Source: CAJXYS01 sp913063035
Lineage (GTDB): Bacteria; Pseudomonadota; Alphaproteobacteria; Rhodobacterales; Rhodobacteraceae
Direction of reading: 5' to 3'
Length of the DNA: 64,000 bases
NCBI RefSeq assembly: GCF_050586465.1
Contig: NZ_JBOCEG010000007.1
Location: forward strand, 124,001-188,000
The notes under the pieces are model-generated. The model made no database searches. It was not told the origin of the DNA and worked only from the letters and a program-made list of their open reading frames with translations. The position numbers and the translations under genes are program-made. Below are positions 1 through 8,126 of the stretch, in pieces. Position 1 is the stretch's first letter. Every line of letters starts with the position of its first letter.

Positions 1-1120
1 GCGACCAGCTGATCCACCAGGCCCAGTAGAAGGCCGTCCAGCCCTGCATGTAGCCCGTGTCCTCGCGGCCGAACGGGTTCGACAGCGGCACGACCTCCTG
101 CGCGTAGGCCCCCAGGCCGGCGACGAATTCCGACAGGATGGTGCCGGCGCCCGCGGCGAAGAGCACGAAGACCAGCAGCAGCGCCGCGACGACCATGTTG
201 ATCTCGGACAGGAGCTTCACCCCGCCGTCGAGGCCGCGCAGCACCGAGACCAGCGCGATCGCGGTGATGCCGATGATCAGCAGAACCTGCACGGTGGTGT
301 TGCTCGGGATACCGTAGACGTAGTTCAGACCGGCATTGGCCTGCTGCGCCCCGATGCCGAGCGACGTCGCCAGGCCGAAGAGCGTGGCGAACACCGCCAG
401 CGTGTCGATGATGTGACCCCACCAGCCCCAGACACGTTCGCCGAGGATCGGGTAGAAGGCCGAGCGGATCGAAAGCGGCAGGCCCTTGTTGTAGCTGAAC
501 AGGGCCAGCGCCAGCGCGACAACGGCGTAGATCGCCCAGGGATGCAGCGCCCAGTGATAGGACGTGGCCGCCAGCGCCATGCGCCGGGCTTCCTCGACAT
601 TGCCCGCGATCAGCGCGCCGTCCTCGGTGAAGGGACGTACCGTGCCAAGCGGCGCATCGCCCCAGGGCGTGCCGAAGTAATAGGCCGGTTCCAGCACCCC
701 GAAGAACATCAGCCCGATGCCCATGCCGGCCGCGAACAGCATCGCGAACCAGCCCGGGTAGCCGTAATCCGGCGTGGCCTCCGCCCCGCCCAGCCGGACC
801 GAACCCCAGGGGCTGACGATCAGGAACAGGCAGAACAACACGAAGACGTTTGCCGCGAGAAGGAAGAACCAGTCAAAGGTGCTTGTCAGCGCCGGGCGCA
901 GCCAGCCGAAGAAGTCGGAGGCGTGCGTCGGCGCGATCAGCGCGTAGGCGACGAAGAGGATCACCACGACCCCGGAGATCACGAAGACCGGGTTGTGGAT
1001 GTCCAGCCCGAAGGGGCCGATCTTCGTCGTGATGTTGTCCTGTCCGATCTCGTAATCCGTGTCGATCAGATCGGCGGCACCTTCCGGCTCGGGTATGCCC
1101 TGGCCCGATGTATCCGTCAT
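1..1120 (-). CDS. BCCT-family betaine/choline/DMSP-type transporter, 3' end outside window
   Basis: Inner-membrane secondary transporter of the betaine/carnitine/choline family, which takes up trimethylammonium or dimethylsulfonio compounds. The first 373 codons are present and the C-terminal part lies beyond the window edge. A hydrophilic N-terminus of about 40 residues is followed by repeated membrane segments. The glycine-rich family signature GMGIGLMFFG is at about residues 132-141, and the aromatic signature WTAFYWAWW is at the truncated end (about 364-372). The ATG at 1120 has a good Shine-Dalgarno (GGGGAG, 6 nt upstream). It lies downstream of acuI and dmdA on the same strand but behind a terminator, so it probably has its own promoter. 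The context suggests DMSP or betaine as substrate; that is inference. Confidence 0.9.
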   Translation of the reverse strand, partial: MTDTSGQGIPEPEGAADLIDTDYEIGQDNITTKIGPFGLDIHNPVFVISGVVVILFVAYALIAPTHASDFFGWLRPALTSTFDWFFLLAANVFVLFCLFLIVSPWGSVRLGGAEATPDYGYPGWFAMLFAAGMGIGLMFFGVLEPAYYFGTPWGDAPLGTVRPFTEDGALIAGNVEEARRMALAATSYHWALHPWAIYAVVALALALFSYNKGLPLSIRSAFYPILGERVWGWWGHIIDTLAVFATLFGLATSLGIGAQQANAGLNYVYGIPSNTTVQVLLIIGITAIALVSVLRGLDGGVKLLSEINMVVAALLLVFVLFAAGAGTILSEFVAGLGAYAQEVVPLSNPFGREDTGYMQGWTAFYWAWWISWS

Positions 1121-1319
1121 GTCTGTCTCCCCTGATATTTTCTGTTTCTCGTGTCACACGGGCCGTCGCGACCGTGAAACCCCGTTAACCATAAACCATC
1201 GGCTATAGTTTTTCGACCATACGATCCCATACCGAAGTATCGGTGCCGAAAAGCGACAGCATGGCGCGTTTTCATCCGGATAGCACGACTTGCGGCCCCG
1301 GGGGCAACCCCCCGGGCAA

Positions 1320-1354
1320 AGAAAAACGGCCCGACCGGGCTGCGGGCGGGCCGT
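1320..1354 (-). terminator. Rho-independent terminator after acuI
   Basis: Arms ACGGCCCG (1326-1333) and CGGGCCGT (1347-1354) form a hairpin. Read on the minus strand it is followed by GTTTTTCTTT, so it ends leftward transcription from acuI. The rest of 1121-1374 is the untranslated leader of the BCCT gene; no ORF is visible there. Confidence 0.75.
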
Positions 1355-1374
1355 GAAACACTTGAAAACCTGGG

Positions 1375-2370
1375 TCAGGCGTTGACGTCGACCACGACCC
1401 GGCCCTTCACCTGGCCCTTAAGGATATCCTTGCCGAGCGCCGGCAGATCCGACAGCGTCGCGGGCTGGACCATCGCCTCGAGCTTGTCCATGGGCAGGTC
1501 GGACCCGATACGCGTCCAGGCCCGCAGGCGATCCTCGTAGGGGCGCATCACGCTGTCGATGCCCAGCAGGTTGACGCCCCGCAGGATGAACGGCGTGATC
1601 AGCGCGCCCTCGATCGCCGGCCCGCCGGCCAGCCCGATGGCCGCGACCGACTTGCCGTACATCATCTGCTTGAGCACGCGGCCCAGCATCGCGCCGGCCA
1701 CCGCGTCGATGGCGCCCGCCCAGGTTTCGCGTTCGAGCGGTTTCCGGGTCACTTCCGTCAGCTCGTCGCGCGGCACGATCTGCGTCGCGCCGAGATCGGT
1801 CAGGTAGTCGGCCTGTTCCGGGCGCCCGGTCACCGCCGCGACCTCGTAGCCCAGCGCGGCCAGCGTCGCCGTGGCGACCGACCCGACCCCGCCCGCGGCG
1901 CCGGTGACCAGCACCGGCCCCTGCCCCGGCGCAAGGCCGTGATCTTCCAGCGCCATGATCGCCAGCATCGCGGTAAAGCCCGCCGTCCCCACGGCCATGG
2001 CCCGGCGCGTCGTCAGCCCCTCGGGCAGCGGCACCAGCCAGTCGGCCTTCACCCGGGCCTTCTGGGCATAGCCGCCCCAATGGATCTCGCCCACGCGCCA
2101 TCCGGTCAGCACCACCTTGTCGCCCGGCTTGTAGCGGTCGTCGGCGCTGTCCTCGACGGTTCCGGCGAAATCGATCCCCGGCACATGCGGATACTCTCTC
2201 ACGAGCCCGCCGCCCGGCCCGATGCAGAGCCCGTCCTTGTAGTTCAGCGTGGAATACTCGACCGCGACCGTGACGTCGCCCTCGGGCAGCCGATCCTCGG
2301 CGATGTCCTGGACGCCCGCACGGGTCTTTCCGTCCTCGTCCTTCTCGACGAGCAGTGCCTTGAATGTCAT
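1375..2370 (-). CDS. acuI: Acrylyl-CoA reductase (NADPH), AcuI/YhdH family
   Basis: Zinc-independent medium-chain reductase of 331 residues that reduces acryloyl-CoA to propionyl-CoA, detoxifying the acrylate intermediate of DMSP breakdown. The N-terminal GroES-like half contains the family string STLNYKDGL (about 40-48). The nucleotide-binding half has the glycine-rich loop VTGAAGGVGS (about 155-164). Length matches the family. It follows dmdA by 22 nt on the same strand and ends at a terminator, so it is the last gene of that operon. The dmdA-acuI order is well known in roseobacters, which makes the functional call stronger than the fold alone would allow. Confidence 0.9.
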   Translation of the reverse strand: MTFKALLVEKDEDGKTRAGVQDIAEDRLPEGDVTVAVEYSTLNYKDGLCIGPGGGLVREYPHVPGIDFAGTVEDSADDRYKPGDKVVLTGWRVGEIHWGGYAQKARVKADWLVPLPEGLTTRRAMAVGTAGFTAMLAIMALEDHGLAPGQGPVLVTGAAGGVGSVATATLAALGYEVAAVTGRPEQADYLTDLGATQIVPRDELTEVTRKPLERETWAGAIDAVAGAMLGRVLKQMMYGKSVAAIGLAGGPAIEGALITPFILRGVNLLGIDSVMRPYEDRLRAWTRIGSDLPMDKLEAMVQPATLSDLPALGKDILKGQVKGRVVVDVNA

Positions 2371-2392
2371 TCGCTTTCTCCTTCGCTCCTGG

Positions 2393-3505
2393 CTACTGGA
2401 TGAAAAATTCGCCGCGCACGACGGCCCGCCGCGCCCCGTCGGGCGCCTCGACCGTCAGTTCCGTTCCCGGTGTCCAGTGGGTCATCCGGACCATGCCGAT
2501 CGCGACGTTCGTCTGGAAATCGGGCGACCAGACGGCCGAGCTGATCCGGCCGACCCGCTCGCTTCCGGCCATCACCGGCCAGAGATCCTCGCAGGGGGGA
2601 ACCGGCCCGCCCTCGATCGCCATCGACCGGATCTGGCGCACCGGCCCCTCCTGCGCCACGCGCAACAGCGCGTCGCGTCCGATGCAGCCGATCGCCGAAT
2701 GGGTGTTGCAGAACCGCCCGAGACCACATTCGTGCGGCGTGTTCTCGCGGGTCATGTCGTTGCCGTAGGACAGCAGCCCGCCCTCGATCCGTTCGATCAG
2801 GTTCGGACAGCCCGCGCGCACCTCGAGATCCGCGCCCGCGGCCATCAGCGCCTCCCAGAGCGCCATGCCCATGTCGCCGCCCTCGAGATAGATCTCGAAG
2901 CCGCCCTGCCGCGAATAGCCCGAGCGCGCGATCAGCATGTCGCGACCCTGGAAATCGAACCAGCCGAATCGGAAGAAGCGCAGGGTCGTCACCCCCGCGC
3001 CGAAGACCCGCGCCATCAGCGCGTCGGCCTTGGGGCCCTGGACCGCCAGCGGCGAGACGTCGGGCTCGTCCACCAGCACGTCCAGCCGCCAGCCATGGGC
3101 CACCGCCTTGACCCAGTAGAGCAGGTCGCTGTCGGCGATGGAAATCCAGAACCGGTCCTCGGCCAGTTTCACCGCCACCGGGTCGTTCAGCATCCCGCCG
3201 GTCTCGTCGACGATGGGCACGTAGTAGCACTGGCCGGGCAGCATGCCCCGCAGGTCGCGCGGGGTCAGCATCTGCATCAGTCGCCCGGCATCCGGGCCGC
3301 GCAGTTCCACCTGGCGCTCGCAGGCCACGTCCCAGACCTGCACGTGGCGCTTCAGGTGGTGATAATCGGCTTCCATGCTGTCGAAGACGCAGGGCAGCAG
3401 CATGTGATTGTAGATCGTGTAGGCCTTGACCCCGGCGCGCTCGACGCCCGCCGAGAAAGGCGTCCGGCGCAGGCGGCGCGAGGTGGCGAGAATAGGTGCC
3501 GTCAT
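2393..3505 (-). CDS. dmdA: Dimethylsulfoniopropionate demethylase DmdA
   Basis: A GcvT-fold, tetrahydrofolate-dependent enzyme of 370 residues that moves a methyl group from DMSP to THF, giving methylmercaptopropionate. It belongs to the glycine-cleavage T-protein superfamily. The N-terminal block RRTPFSAGVE, followed by YNHMLLP, HVQVWDVACERQV, and CYYVPIVD with GGMLNDPVAVKL, closely matches the roseobacter DmdA I remember from Ruegeria pomeroyi. The C-terminal half carries RAGCPNLIERIEGGLLSYGNDMTRENTP. These features separate it from true GcvT and from sarcosine or dimethylglycine dehydrogenase domains. Its ATG overlaps the stop of the upstream DinB gene (ATGA), and acuI follows, which fits a DMSP operon. 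Confidence 0.92.
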   Translation of the reverse strand: MTAPILATSRRLRRTPFSAGVERAGVKAYTIYNHMLLPCVFDSMEADYHHLKRHVQVWDVACERQVELRGPDAGRLMQMLTPRDLRGMLPGQCYYVPIVDETGGMLNDPVAVKLAEDRFWISIADSDLLYWVKAVAHGWRLDVLVDEPDVSPLAVQGPKADALMARVFGAGVTTLRFFRFGWFDFQGRDMLIARSGYSRQGGFEIYLEGGDMGMALWEALMAAGADLEVRAGCPNLIERIEGGLLSYGNDMTRENTPHECGLGRFCNTHSAIGCIGRDALLRVAQEGPVRQIRSMAIEGGPVPPCEDLWPVMAGSERVGRISSAVWSPDFQTNVAIGMVRMTHWTPGTELTVEAPDGARRAVVRGEFFIQ

Positions 3506-4017
3506 GTCCCGATTCCTTCAGGCATGATGAAAAGATCCGTGTCGGCGGGCGCCGCGCCCGCCGCCGTCAGCATCGCGTGCACCTGGCCCCTGTGATGGGT
3601 CTGGTGATTGAAGAAATGCGCCACGCAGAGCCCGACCGGCCGGGACACCTCGCGCCCCAGCGCGCCCGAGCGCCATGTCAGCACGCCCTCCAGCGCCTCC
3701 GGCCCGAGCCGGTCCGCCCATCCCAGGATGCGCCGGTCCGTGGCCGCGCGCTCGCGCGTCAAGGCGTCCCAGTCGGGGAAAAGATCCGCGCTCTCCGCGA
3801 TGCCGCCCGCGGGCCGCGGGCCGCCGTCGAAGCGCGACATCCACAGCAGGTCCGCCCAGAGCAGGTGGCTGAGCGTTCCCCGGATCGAGCCGAAGAAGGC
3901 ACCGCGGTCGGCCGCGCGCGCCGGCGCGTCCAGCGTCCCGGCCGCCGCCACGAGGCTCCGGTTCTGCCAGGTATTGTAGCGCGCCATCAGCGCGCAATAC
4001 CCCGGCGTGACGATCAT
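3502..4017 (-). CDS. DinB-family putative metalloprotein
   Basis: A 171-residue four-helix-bundle protein of the DinB/YfiT group. Members bind a divalent metal through three histidines, and some are thiol-dependent transferases; the substrate here is unknown. The probable ligands are visible in HLLWAD (about residue 51) and in HFFNHQTHHRGQ (about 133-144). The gene is translationally coupled on both sides: its start overlaps the DUF1326 stop by 4 nt and its stop overlaps the dmdA start by 4 nt. Coupling to dmdA suggests a role near thiol or methylsulfur metabolism, but nothing in the sequence shows a reaction. Confidence 0.8.
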   Translation of the reverse strand: MIVTPGYCALMARYNTWQNRSLVAAAGTLDAPARAADRGAFFGSIRGTLSHLLWADLLWMSRFDGGPRPAGGIAESADLFPDWDALTRERAATDRRILGWADRLGPEALEGVLTWRSGALGREVSRPVGLCVAHFFNHQTHHRGQVHAMLTAAGAAPADTDLFIMPEGIGT

Positions 4018-4682
4018 TTGCCCGGACCGTGCCAGTCGATCTGGCAGATCTCGGCCGACCGGCCGTCGAAGTCCCAGACGCGCCCGAAGGCGCGCACACG
4101 TCCCTGGGTGGCGGTGGCCACGGTGATGTCGGGGCCCATCCAGTACTTGGTGTTGGTCACCACGATATCCTCGTCCGGCGCCGCGCCCGCCACCGGCACC
4201 ACCTCGCCCTTGATCTTCTTGCCGACCATCAGGCGGCGCGCCTTGCCCTCGGTCTCGAAGACCACTGGCGCGCTTTCGGCGCCGAGAAACTCGCTCACCA
4301 GCACCGAGAAGAGCCCCGTGGTGCCCCGGGCCTGGCCCGAGAAGATCTTGACCAGCGCGTCATGGGCCGCGGGGCTGGCGCGATCGTCGATATAGGCCGC
4401 GGCCTTCCAGTTCCCGCGCGCCATCAGCCCGGGGATCTCCAGCAGCAGGCCCACGTTCAGCCCCGAGAGATCGGTCTCGCCGTAATGGCCCGTGTCGATC
4501 CGGACGCCCGCCCAGGCCTGGCAATAGCCCTCGGTCGGCGGGTGCTGGCCGAGGCTGACCACGCAGGGGCAGAACACCGTGCAGTTGCAGTTCAGGATCA
4601 GCTCGCCCTTGATGGCCCAGGGCTCGGGCCCGGCCGCGGCCGCCTCCGCCGCGGGGGCGGTTTTCTCCAATGTCTCCGTCAT
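4014..4682 (-). CDS. DUF1326 domain protein with clustered cysteines
   Basis: A 222-residue protein of unknown function. After an alanine- and proline-rich N-terminus it carries NCNCTVFCPC (about residues 32-41), a CxCx3CxC cluster typical of DUF1326 and suggestive of metal or redox chemistry. No signal peptide or membrane helix is seen. It lies 19 nt downstream of the DUF2182 membrane protein and overlaps the DinB gene by 4 nt. DUF1326 and DUF2182 genes are commonly adjacent, so the two products probably act together, perhaps in metal handling. The biochemical role is not established. Confidence 0.85.
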   Translation of the reverse strand: MTETLEKTAPAAEAAAAGPEPWAIKGELILNCNCTVFCPCVVSLGQHPPTEGYCQAWAGVRIDTGHYGETDLSGLNVGLLLEIPGLMARGNWKAAAYIDDRASPAAHDALVKIFSGQARGTTGLFSVLVSEFLGAESAPVVFETEGKARRLMVGKKIKGEVVPVAGAAPDEDIVVTNTKYWMGPDITVATATQGRVRAFGRVWDFDGRSAEICQIDWHGPGK

Positions 4683-4701
4683 CCTGTCTCCTCCCTTTCG
4701 G

Positions 4702-5484
4702 TCATGCCAGACCGGTCACCAGAACGGCCGCCGCGGCGGCCAGCAGAACGGCGCCGAGCGGCCGGGTCACCGGCCGGCCGATCTCGGGCAGTTTCTCGAG
4801 CACCATCACCAGGGTCGCGAGCCCCATCCAGGCCAGGCTCATCGTGCCGCCGACGAAGGCCAGCGCCATCAGCGCCCAGCAGCAGCCGAGGCAGACCGCG
4901 CCCAGCCGGAGGCCCATGCCCAGGGCGTTCCAGCGCGTCCCGCGCCAATGCTCCATGAAGAAGGTCAGCGGCTGGCGGCATTTCGACAGGCAGGCATCCT
5001 TGAGGGCCGAGAACTGGTAGGCCCCGGCCCCGGCCAGCAGCGCGGCCGACAGCACGGGCGAGGCGCTCTCGCCCAGGGGGGTGACCAGCCCCGCGCCCGA
5101 GAGCGCGACCTGCGCGCCGGCGGCCAGGCCCGAGAAGCCGAGCCAGACGGCGAGGTAGCCGGCCAGCAATTCCATGAAACCGCGCCCCGTGCCCGCGCCG
5201 GTCTCGGCGAGATCCTCGTAGGTGGCCAGCGCCGGCAGCGCCGTCGGCGCCATCATCGCCGCCGACATCAGCGCCCACATCGCGAAGACGCCGGGATAGC
5301 CGGCGAGACCGGGTTCGACGGTGCAGAGCGCGGCCCAGAACGCGGCGCCGTAAAGATCGGCGGCCGCGCGCAGATCGGCGGGCAGCTGCATCGCGTAGAG
5401 CACCGCCCAGGCCCCCAGCACGAGTCCGTAGAACGTCAGCCAGTGCGCCCCCGTCATCCGCCTGATCCGCCACGCCGCAATCAC
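4702..5484 (-). CDS. DUF2182 integral membrane protein (predicted metal-binding)
   Basis: About 260 residues with six or so membrane helices. Family motifs are present: KDACLSKCRQPLTFF in the middle and CLGCCWALMALAFVGGTMSLAWM-type residues near the C-terminus, giving paired cysteines that may hold a metal at the membrane. A longer frame opens from a TTG at 5544, but that start lies in the operator region. The GTG at 5484 has GGGAGG 6-8 nt upstream and gives an N-terminus (VIAAWRIRR, then a helix) like other family members, so I chose it. This is the first gene of the leftward operon ending with acuI, divergent from the GntR regulator. Function unknown. Confidence 0.82.
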   Translation of the reverse strand: MIAAWRIRRMTGAHWLTFYGLVLGAWAVLYAMQLPADLRAAADLYGAAFWAALCTVEPGLAGYPGVFAMWALMSAAMMAPTALPALATYEDLAETGAGTGRGFMELLAGYLAVWLGFSGLAAGAQVALSGAGLVTPLGESASPVLSAALLAGAGAYQFSALKDACLSKCRQPLTFFMEHWRGTRWNALGMGLRLGAVCLGCCWALMALAFVGGTMSLAWMGLATLVMVLEKLPEIGRPVTRPLGAVLLAAAAAVLVTGLA

Positions 5485-5535
5485 CCGCGATCCTCCCGCG
5501 ATTGCCTTCGCCGCGACGATCCTGCTACATGATCC

Positions 5536-5550
5536 AAATGTCAAACATTT
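5536..5550. promoter_or_regulatory. Palindrome, candidate GntR/FadR-type operator 1
   Basis: AAATGT-CAA-ACATTT is an inverted repeat with a 3-nt centre and a GTNNNAC core, like the TNGTNNNACNA pattern bound by FadR-type GntR regulators. It lies between the DUF2182 start and the GntR start. Confidence 0.55.
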
Positions 5551-5552
5551 AA

Positions 5553-5563
5553 TTGTCTGACAA
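5553..5563. promoter_or_regulatory. Palindrome, candidate GntR/FadR-type operator 2
   Basis: TTGTC-T-GACAA is a perfect 11-bp palindrome that fits TNGTNNNACNA exactly. Its centre is 15 bp from the centre of the neighbouring palindrome. It contains the TTG that would otherwise open a longer GntR frame, which argues against that start. Confidence 0.6.
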
Positions 5564-5585
5564 ATCGAACCGGAGGACTCCGCCC

Positions 5586-6341
5586 GTGCCCGTGACCTAC
5601 GATCTCAACACCGAGGGCGAGCTTTCGGCGCAGATCGCCGCCGCGATCCGCGACGCCATCGTCGCCGGCCGGCTGATCGTGGACGAGCGCCTGCCCTCGG
5701 AGGCCGAGCTGGCCGAGCAGTTCGAGGTCTCGCGCCCGACGGTGCGCGAGGCCCTGAAACGCCTGGCGGCGCAGAACCTGATCCGCACCCAGCGCGGCGC
5801 GACCGGGGGCGCCTTCGTCAACCGGCTCCGCTACGAAGACGCCTACGGCCAGCAGATCACCACCTCGACGCTCCTCTTGTCGATGAACGAGGTGGATTTC
5901 GACACCGCCTGCGAGGCGCGCTACGCGCTGGAACGGGCCTGCGTGCCGCTGGCCGCCCTGCGCCGCGGCGCCGACCACCTCGCCGCGATGCGCGCCGAAA
6001 TCCATCGCCAGGCTCAGCCCGGCCTCTCCGACGAAAGCTTCTGCGCCTCCGACGTGGCCTTCCACCGGGCCCTGGTGGACGCGGCCGGCAACCCGGTGCT
6101 GTCCTACCACCTGGCCGGCGCGGTCGAAGCCATGCAGCCGCTGATGAACATGATCACCTTCACCGCCCGCTCGCGCCAGCGCATCGTCGATCTGCACACC
6201 GCGATCGCGGATGCGCTCGAGGCCGGCGAGGCGTCCCGCGCCGAGATGGCCCTGGCCGATCTCGCGGCCTACACGGTGGCGCTGGCGCGCGACCTCCGCG
6301 CCCGCCGGGCCACGCGGCACGGCGCCGCGCCCGCCGGCTAG
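5586..6341 (+). CDS. GntR-family transcriptional regulator, FadR (FCD) subfamily
   Basis: Cytoplasmic DNA-binding regulator. The N-terminal winged helix has the classic string RLPSEAELAEQFEVSRPTVREALKRLAAQNLI, and the C-terminal all-helical FCD effector domain carries family residues such as DVAFHRALVDAAGN. The frame could open at a TTG at 5553, but that codon lies inside a palindromic operator. The GTG at 5586 has GGAGG 9 nt upstream (5572-5576), so I chose it, giving about 251 residues. It is divergent from the DUF2182-DUF1326-DinB-dmdA-acuI operon and probably controls it and itself; the ligand is unknown, with a DMSP catabolite a reasonable guess. Confidence 0.88.
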   Translation: MPVTYDLNTEGELSAQIAAAIRDAIVAGRLIVDERLPSEAELAEQFEVSRPTVREALKRLAAQNLIRTQRGATGGAFVNRLRYEDAYGQQITTSTLLLSMNEVDFDTACEARYALERACVPLAALRRGADHLAAMRAEIHRQAQPGLSDESFCASDVAFHRALVDAAGNPVLSYHLAGAVEAMQPLMNMITFTARSRQRIVDLHTAIADALEAGEASRAEMALADLAAYTVALARDLRARRATRHGAAPAG

Positions 6342-6500
6342 GCGCCCTGCCCATCCAAGTGGCACAAATATCCCCGCCGGAGGCATGATCCCCCGTCGTG
6401 CGGCCGCCCGCCCAAGAAACCCTTGGCTTGCCCGCGGGCCTATTCTAGCGTCGGTGCGGACCCCGCCGACGGGGCGGGTGCGCAACAAGCGGAGGCGAAC

Positions 6501-7550
6501 ATGAAAACACTGAAAAGCGTCACGGCGCTGGCGACGGTGCTGGCCTGGGCCCTGCCCGCAGCCGCGGCGGACGACGAGCTGCTGGTCTTCGACTGGTCCG
6601 GCTACGAGGAGGAAGGCTTCTACCAGGGCTACATCGCGCAGCATGGCGAGCCGCCGAGCTTCGCCTTCTTCGGCGATGACGACGAGGCGTTCCAGAAACT
6701 GGTCTCCGGCTTCCGCGCGGATGTCGGCCATCCCTGCAGCCAGATGGTCGAGAAATACCGCGACGCCGACCTGATCGAGCCCTGGGACATGGGCCGGATC
6801 GACGCCGCGGAGGATCTCGACGACCGCTTCATGGACTCCGAGATCTTCGTCGATGACGGCGACGTCTACTTCATCCCCGCCGACTGGGGGGCGACCGCCA
6901 TCGCCTACAACACCGAGGAAGTCGGCGCGGACGAGGTGCAGACTCTGCAGGTCTTCACCGATCCGAAATATGCCGGGCGCATCTCGCTGCCCGACAACAC
7001 CGACGATATCTGGGCGCTGGCGCTGCTGGCCACCGGCGTCAGCGACTGGACCAGCGTCACCGACGCCGAGTTCGACGCCGCCGCCGCCTGGCTGCGCGCG
7101 GCGCATCCGAACGTGCGCGCCTACTGGCAGGACGGCGCGGAGCTGGGCCAGCTCATGTCCTCGGGCGAGGTGCTGATTTCCTGGGCCTGGAACGAGACGC
7201 CCACCGTGCTCGAGGCCGAGGGCCATCCGATCGCCTTCGAACGCGAGGCCGAGGAAGGGTCATCGACCTGGTTCTGCGGCTATGTGAACCTCAAGGACGG
7301 CCCCGGGTCGGAAGACAAGGCGCATGACTTCATCAACGCCTGGCTCGCGCAGGGCTCGGCCGACTACATCGTCAACGAGTGGGGCTACGGCCACGGCAAC
7401 GCCGCCGCGATGGCCGAGATCCCGCAGGAGACGCTGGTCGAGGTCGGGCTCGGCCCGGTGGACGCGCCGCTCCTGCCGCAGGTCCCGATGGACCAGGAAC
7501 TGCGCAACCGCATGCTCGAGGAATTCGAGCGCATCAAGGCCGGTTTCTGA
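6501..7550 (+). CDS. ABC transporter periplasmic binding protein, PotD/PotF-like (polyamine type)
   Basis: A 349-residue secreted binding protein. A clear signal peptide (MKTLKSVTALATVLAW, then ALPAAAA) precedes a mature start at about residue 23. The string LLVFDWSGYEEEGF and later PADWGATAIAYNTEEV are typical of spermidine/putrescine binding proteins. The ATG at 6501 has GGAGG 8 nt upstream. It is monocistronic on the plus strand, while the matching ATPase and permeases are on the minus strand at 8769-11550, with two unrelated genes between. The polyamine assignment is supported by the nearby agmatinase and aminotransferase, but exact substrate is not readable. Confidence 0.85.
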   Translation: MKTLKSVTALATVLAWALPAAAADDELLVFDWSGYEEEGFYQGYIAQHGEPPSFAFFGDDDEAFQKLVSGFRADVGHPCSQMVEKYRDADLIEPWDMGRIDAAEDLDDRFMDSEIFVDDGDVYFIPADWGATAIAYNTEEVGADEVQTLQVFTDPKYAGRISLPDNTDDIWALALLATGVSDWTSVTDAEFDAAAAWLRAAHPNVRAYWQDGAELGQLMSSGEVLISWAWNETPTVLEAEGHPIAFEREAEEGSSTWFCGYVNLKDGPGSEDKAHDFINAWLAQGSADYIVNEWGYGHGNAAAMAEIPQETLVEVGLGPVDAPLLPQVPMDQELRNRMLEEFERIKAGF

Positions 7551-7559
7551 TCCGGCGCC

Positions 7560-7587
7560 CCGGGGCCGCCCTGCCCGGCGGCCCCGG
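7560..7587. terminator. Strong GC hairpin between convergent genes
   Basis: CCGGGGCCGCC and GGCGGCCCCGG form an 11-bp perfect stem with a 6-nt loop between the convergent ends of the PotD-like gene and the DUF6647-like gene. There is no T-run on either side, so it may act as a 3' stabiliser or a weak bidirectional terminator. Confidence 0.5.
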
Positions 7588-7595
7588 CCCCGCCC

Positions 7596-8126
7596 TCAGT
7601 CGGGATGGATGTCGCGCGGACAGCGCGACCACATGTAGATCATCAGCCAGTTCAGCTCGATCTCGACGCCCTGCTCGGCGAGCCAGTCCTCGTAGAGCTT
7701 GTAGGCCTCGATCTCGGTGGCCCCGGGACAGGGCCAGTCGCGGTTCAGGAACTGAACGTCGTGCACCAGCTCGTGCAGCAGCACGCCGACGTCGCGGGGC
7801 ACCTCGACGCGCCATGGCGCCACCAGGTAGATCCGGCGTTCCTCGAAGTCGAAGATGCCCATCTCGCGCGGCGAGATCATCGTGGTCTTCGCGCCGTAAG
7901 GCACCTCTTCGCCCTCGATGCAGAAGATGATTTCGGGCGGATCGGCCTTGGCGGCGGCAACCTCGTAATCGCTGTTCGCGCCGATCCAGTCATAGAGATC
8001 CTGGACCAGCCCGGGCGGCGGCGGCATGCAGTCGTCGGCCGCGTCCGCCCCCGCCTCCGGGGCGGCGCAGACCAGCGCGGCCACCCCGCAGACCAGGGCA
8101 GCCGGGATTGATGCGATGCGCGGCAT
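7596..8126 (-). CDS. Secreted DUF6647-like protein with HELVH motif
   Basis: A 176-residue protein with an N-terminal signal peptide (hydrophobic 8-22, alanine-rich cleavage region near 28). The notable element is LLHELVHDVQFLNRDWPCPG near residues 117-136, an HExxH zinc-protease-like helix, followed by a glutamate-rich segment (ATEIEAYKLYEDWL) that could supply the third ligand. Several cysteines suggest periplasmic disulfides. It resembles the uncharacterised DUF6647 group of alphaproteobacterial proteins. It is convergent with the PotD-like gene; the gene upstream on this strand is a cytochrome c. A protease role is possible but unproven. Confidence 0.65.
   Translation of the reverse strand: MPRIASIPAALVCGVAALVCAAPEAGADAADDCMPPPPGLVQDLYDWIGANSDYEVAAAKADPPEIIFCIEGEEVPYGAKTTMISPREMGIFDFEERRIYLVAPWRVEVPRDVGVLLHELVHDVQFLNRDWPCPGATEIEAYKLYEDWLAEQGVEIELNWLMIYMWSRCPRDIHPD

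Noticed and set aside
5542..5555. TTG starts for the DUF2182 gene (5544) and the GntR gene (5553)
   Set aside because: Both fall in the palindromic region, lack good ribosome sites and extend beyond family N-termini; the GTG codons at 5484 and 5586 fit better.
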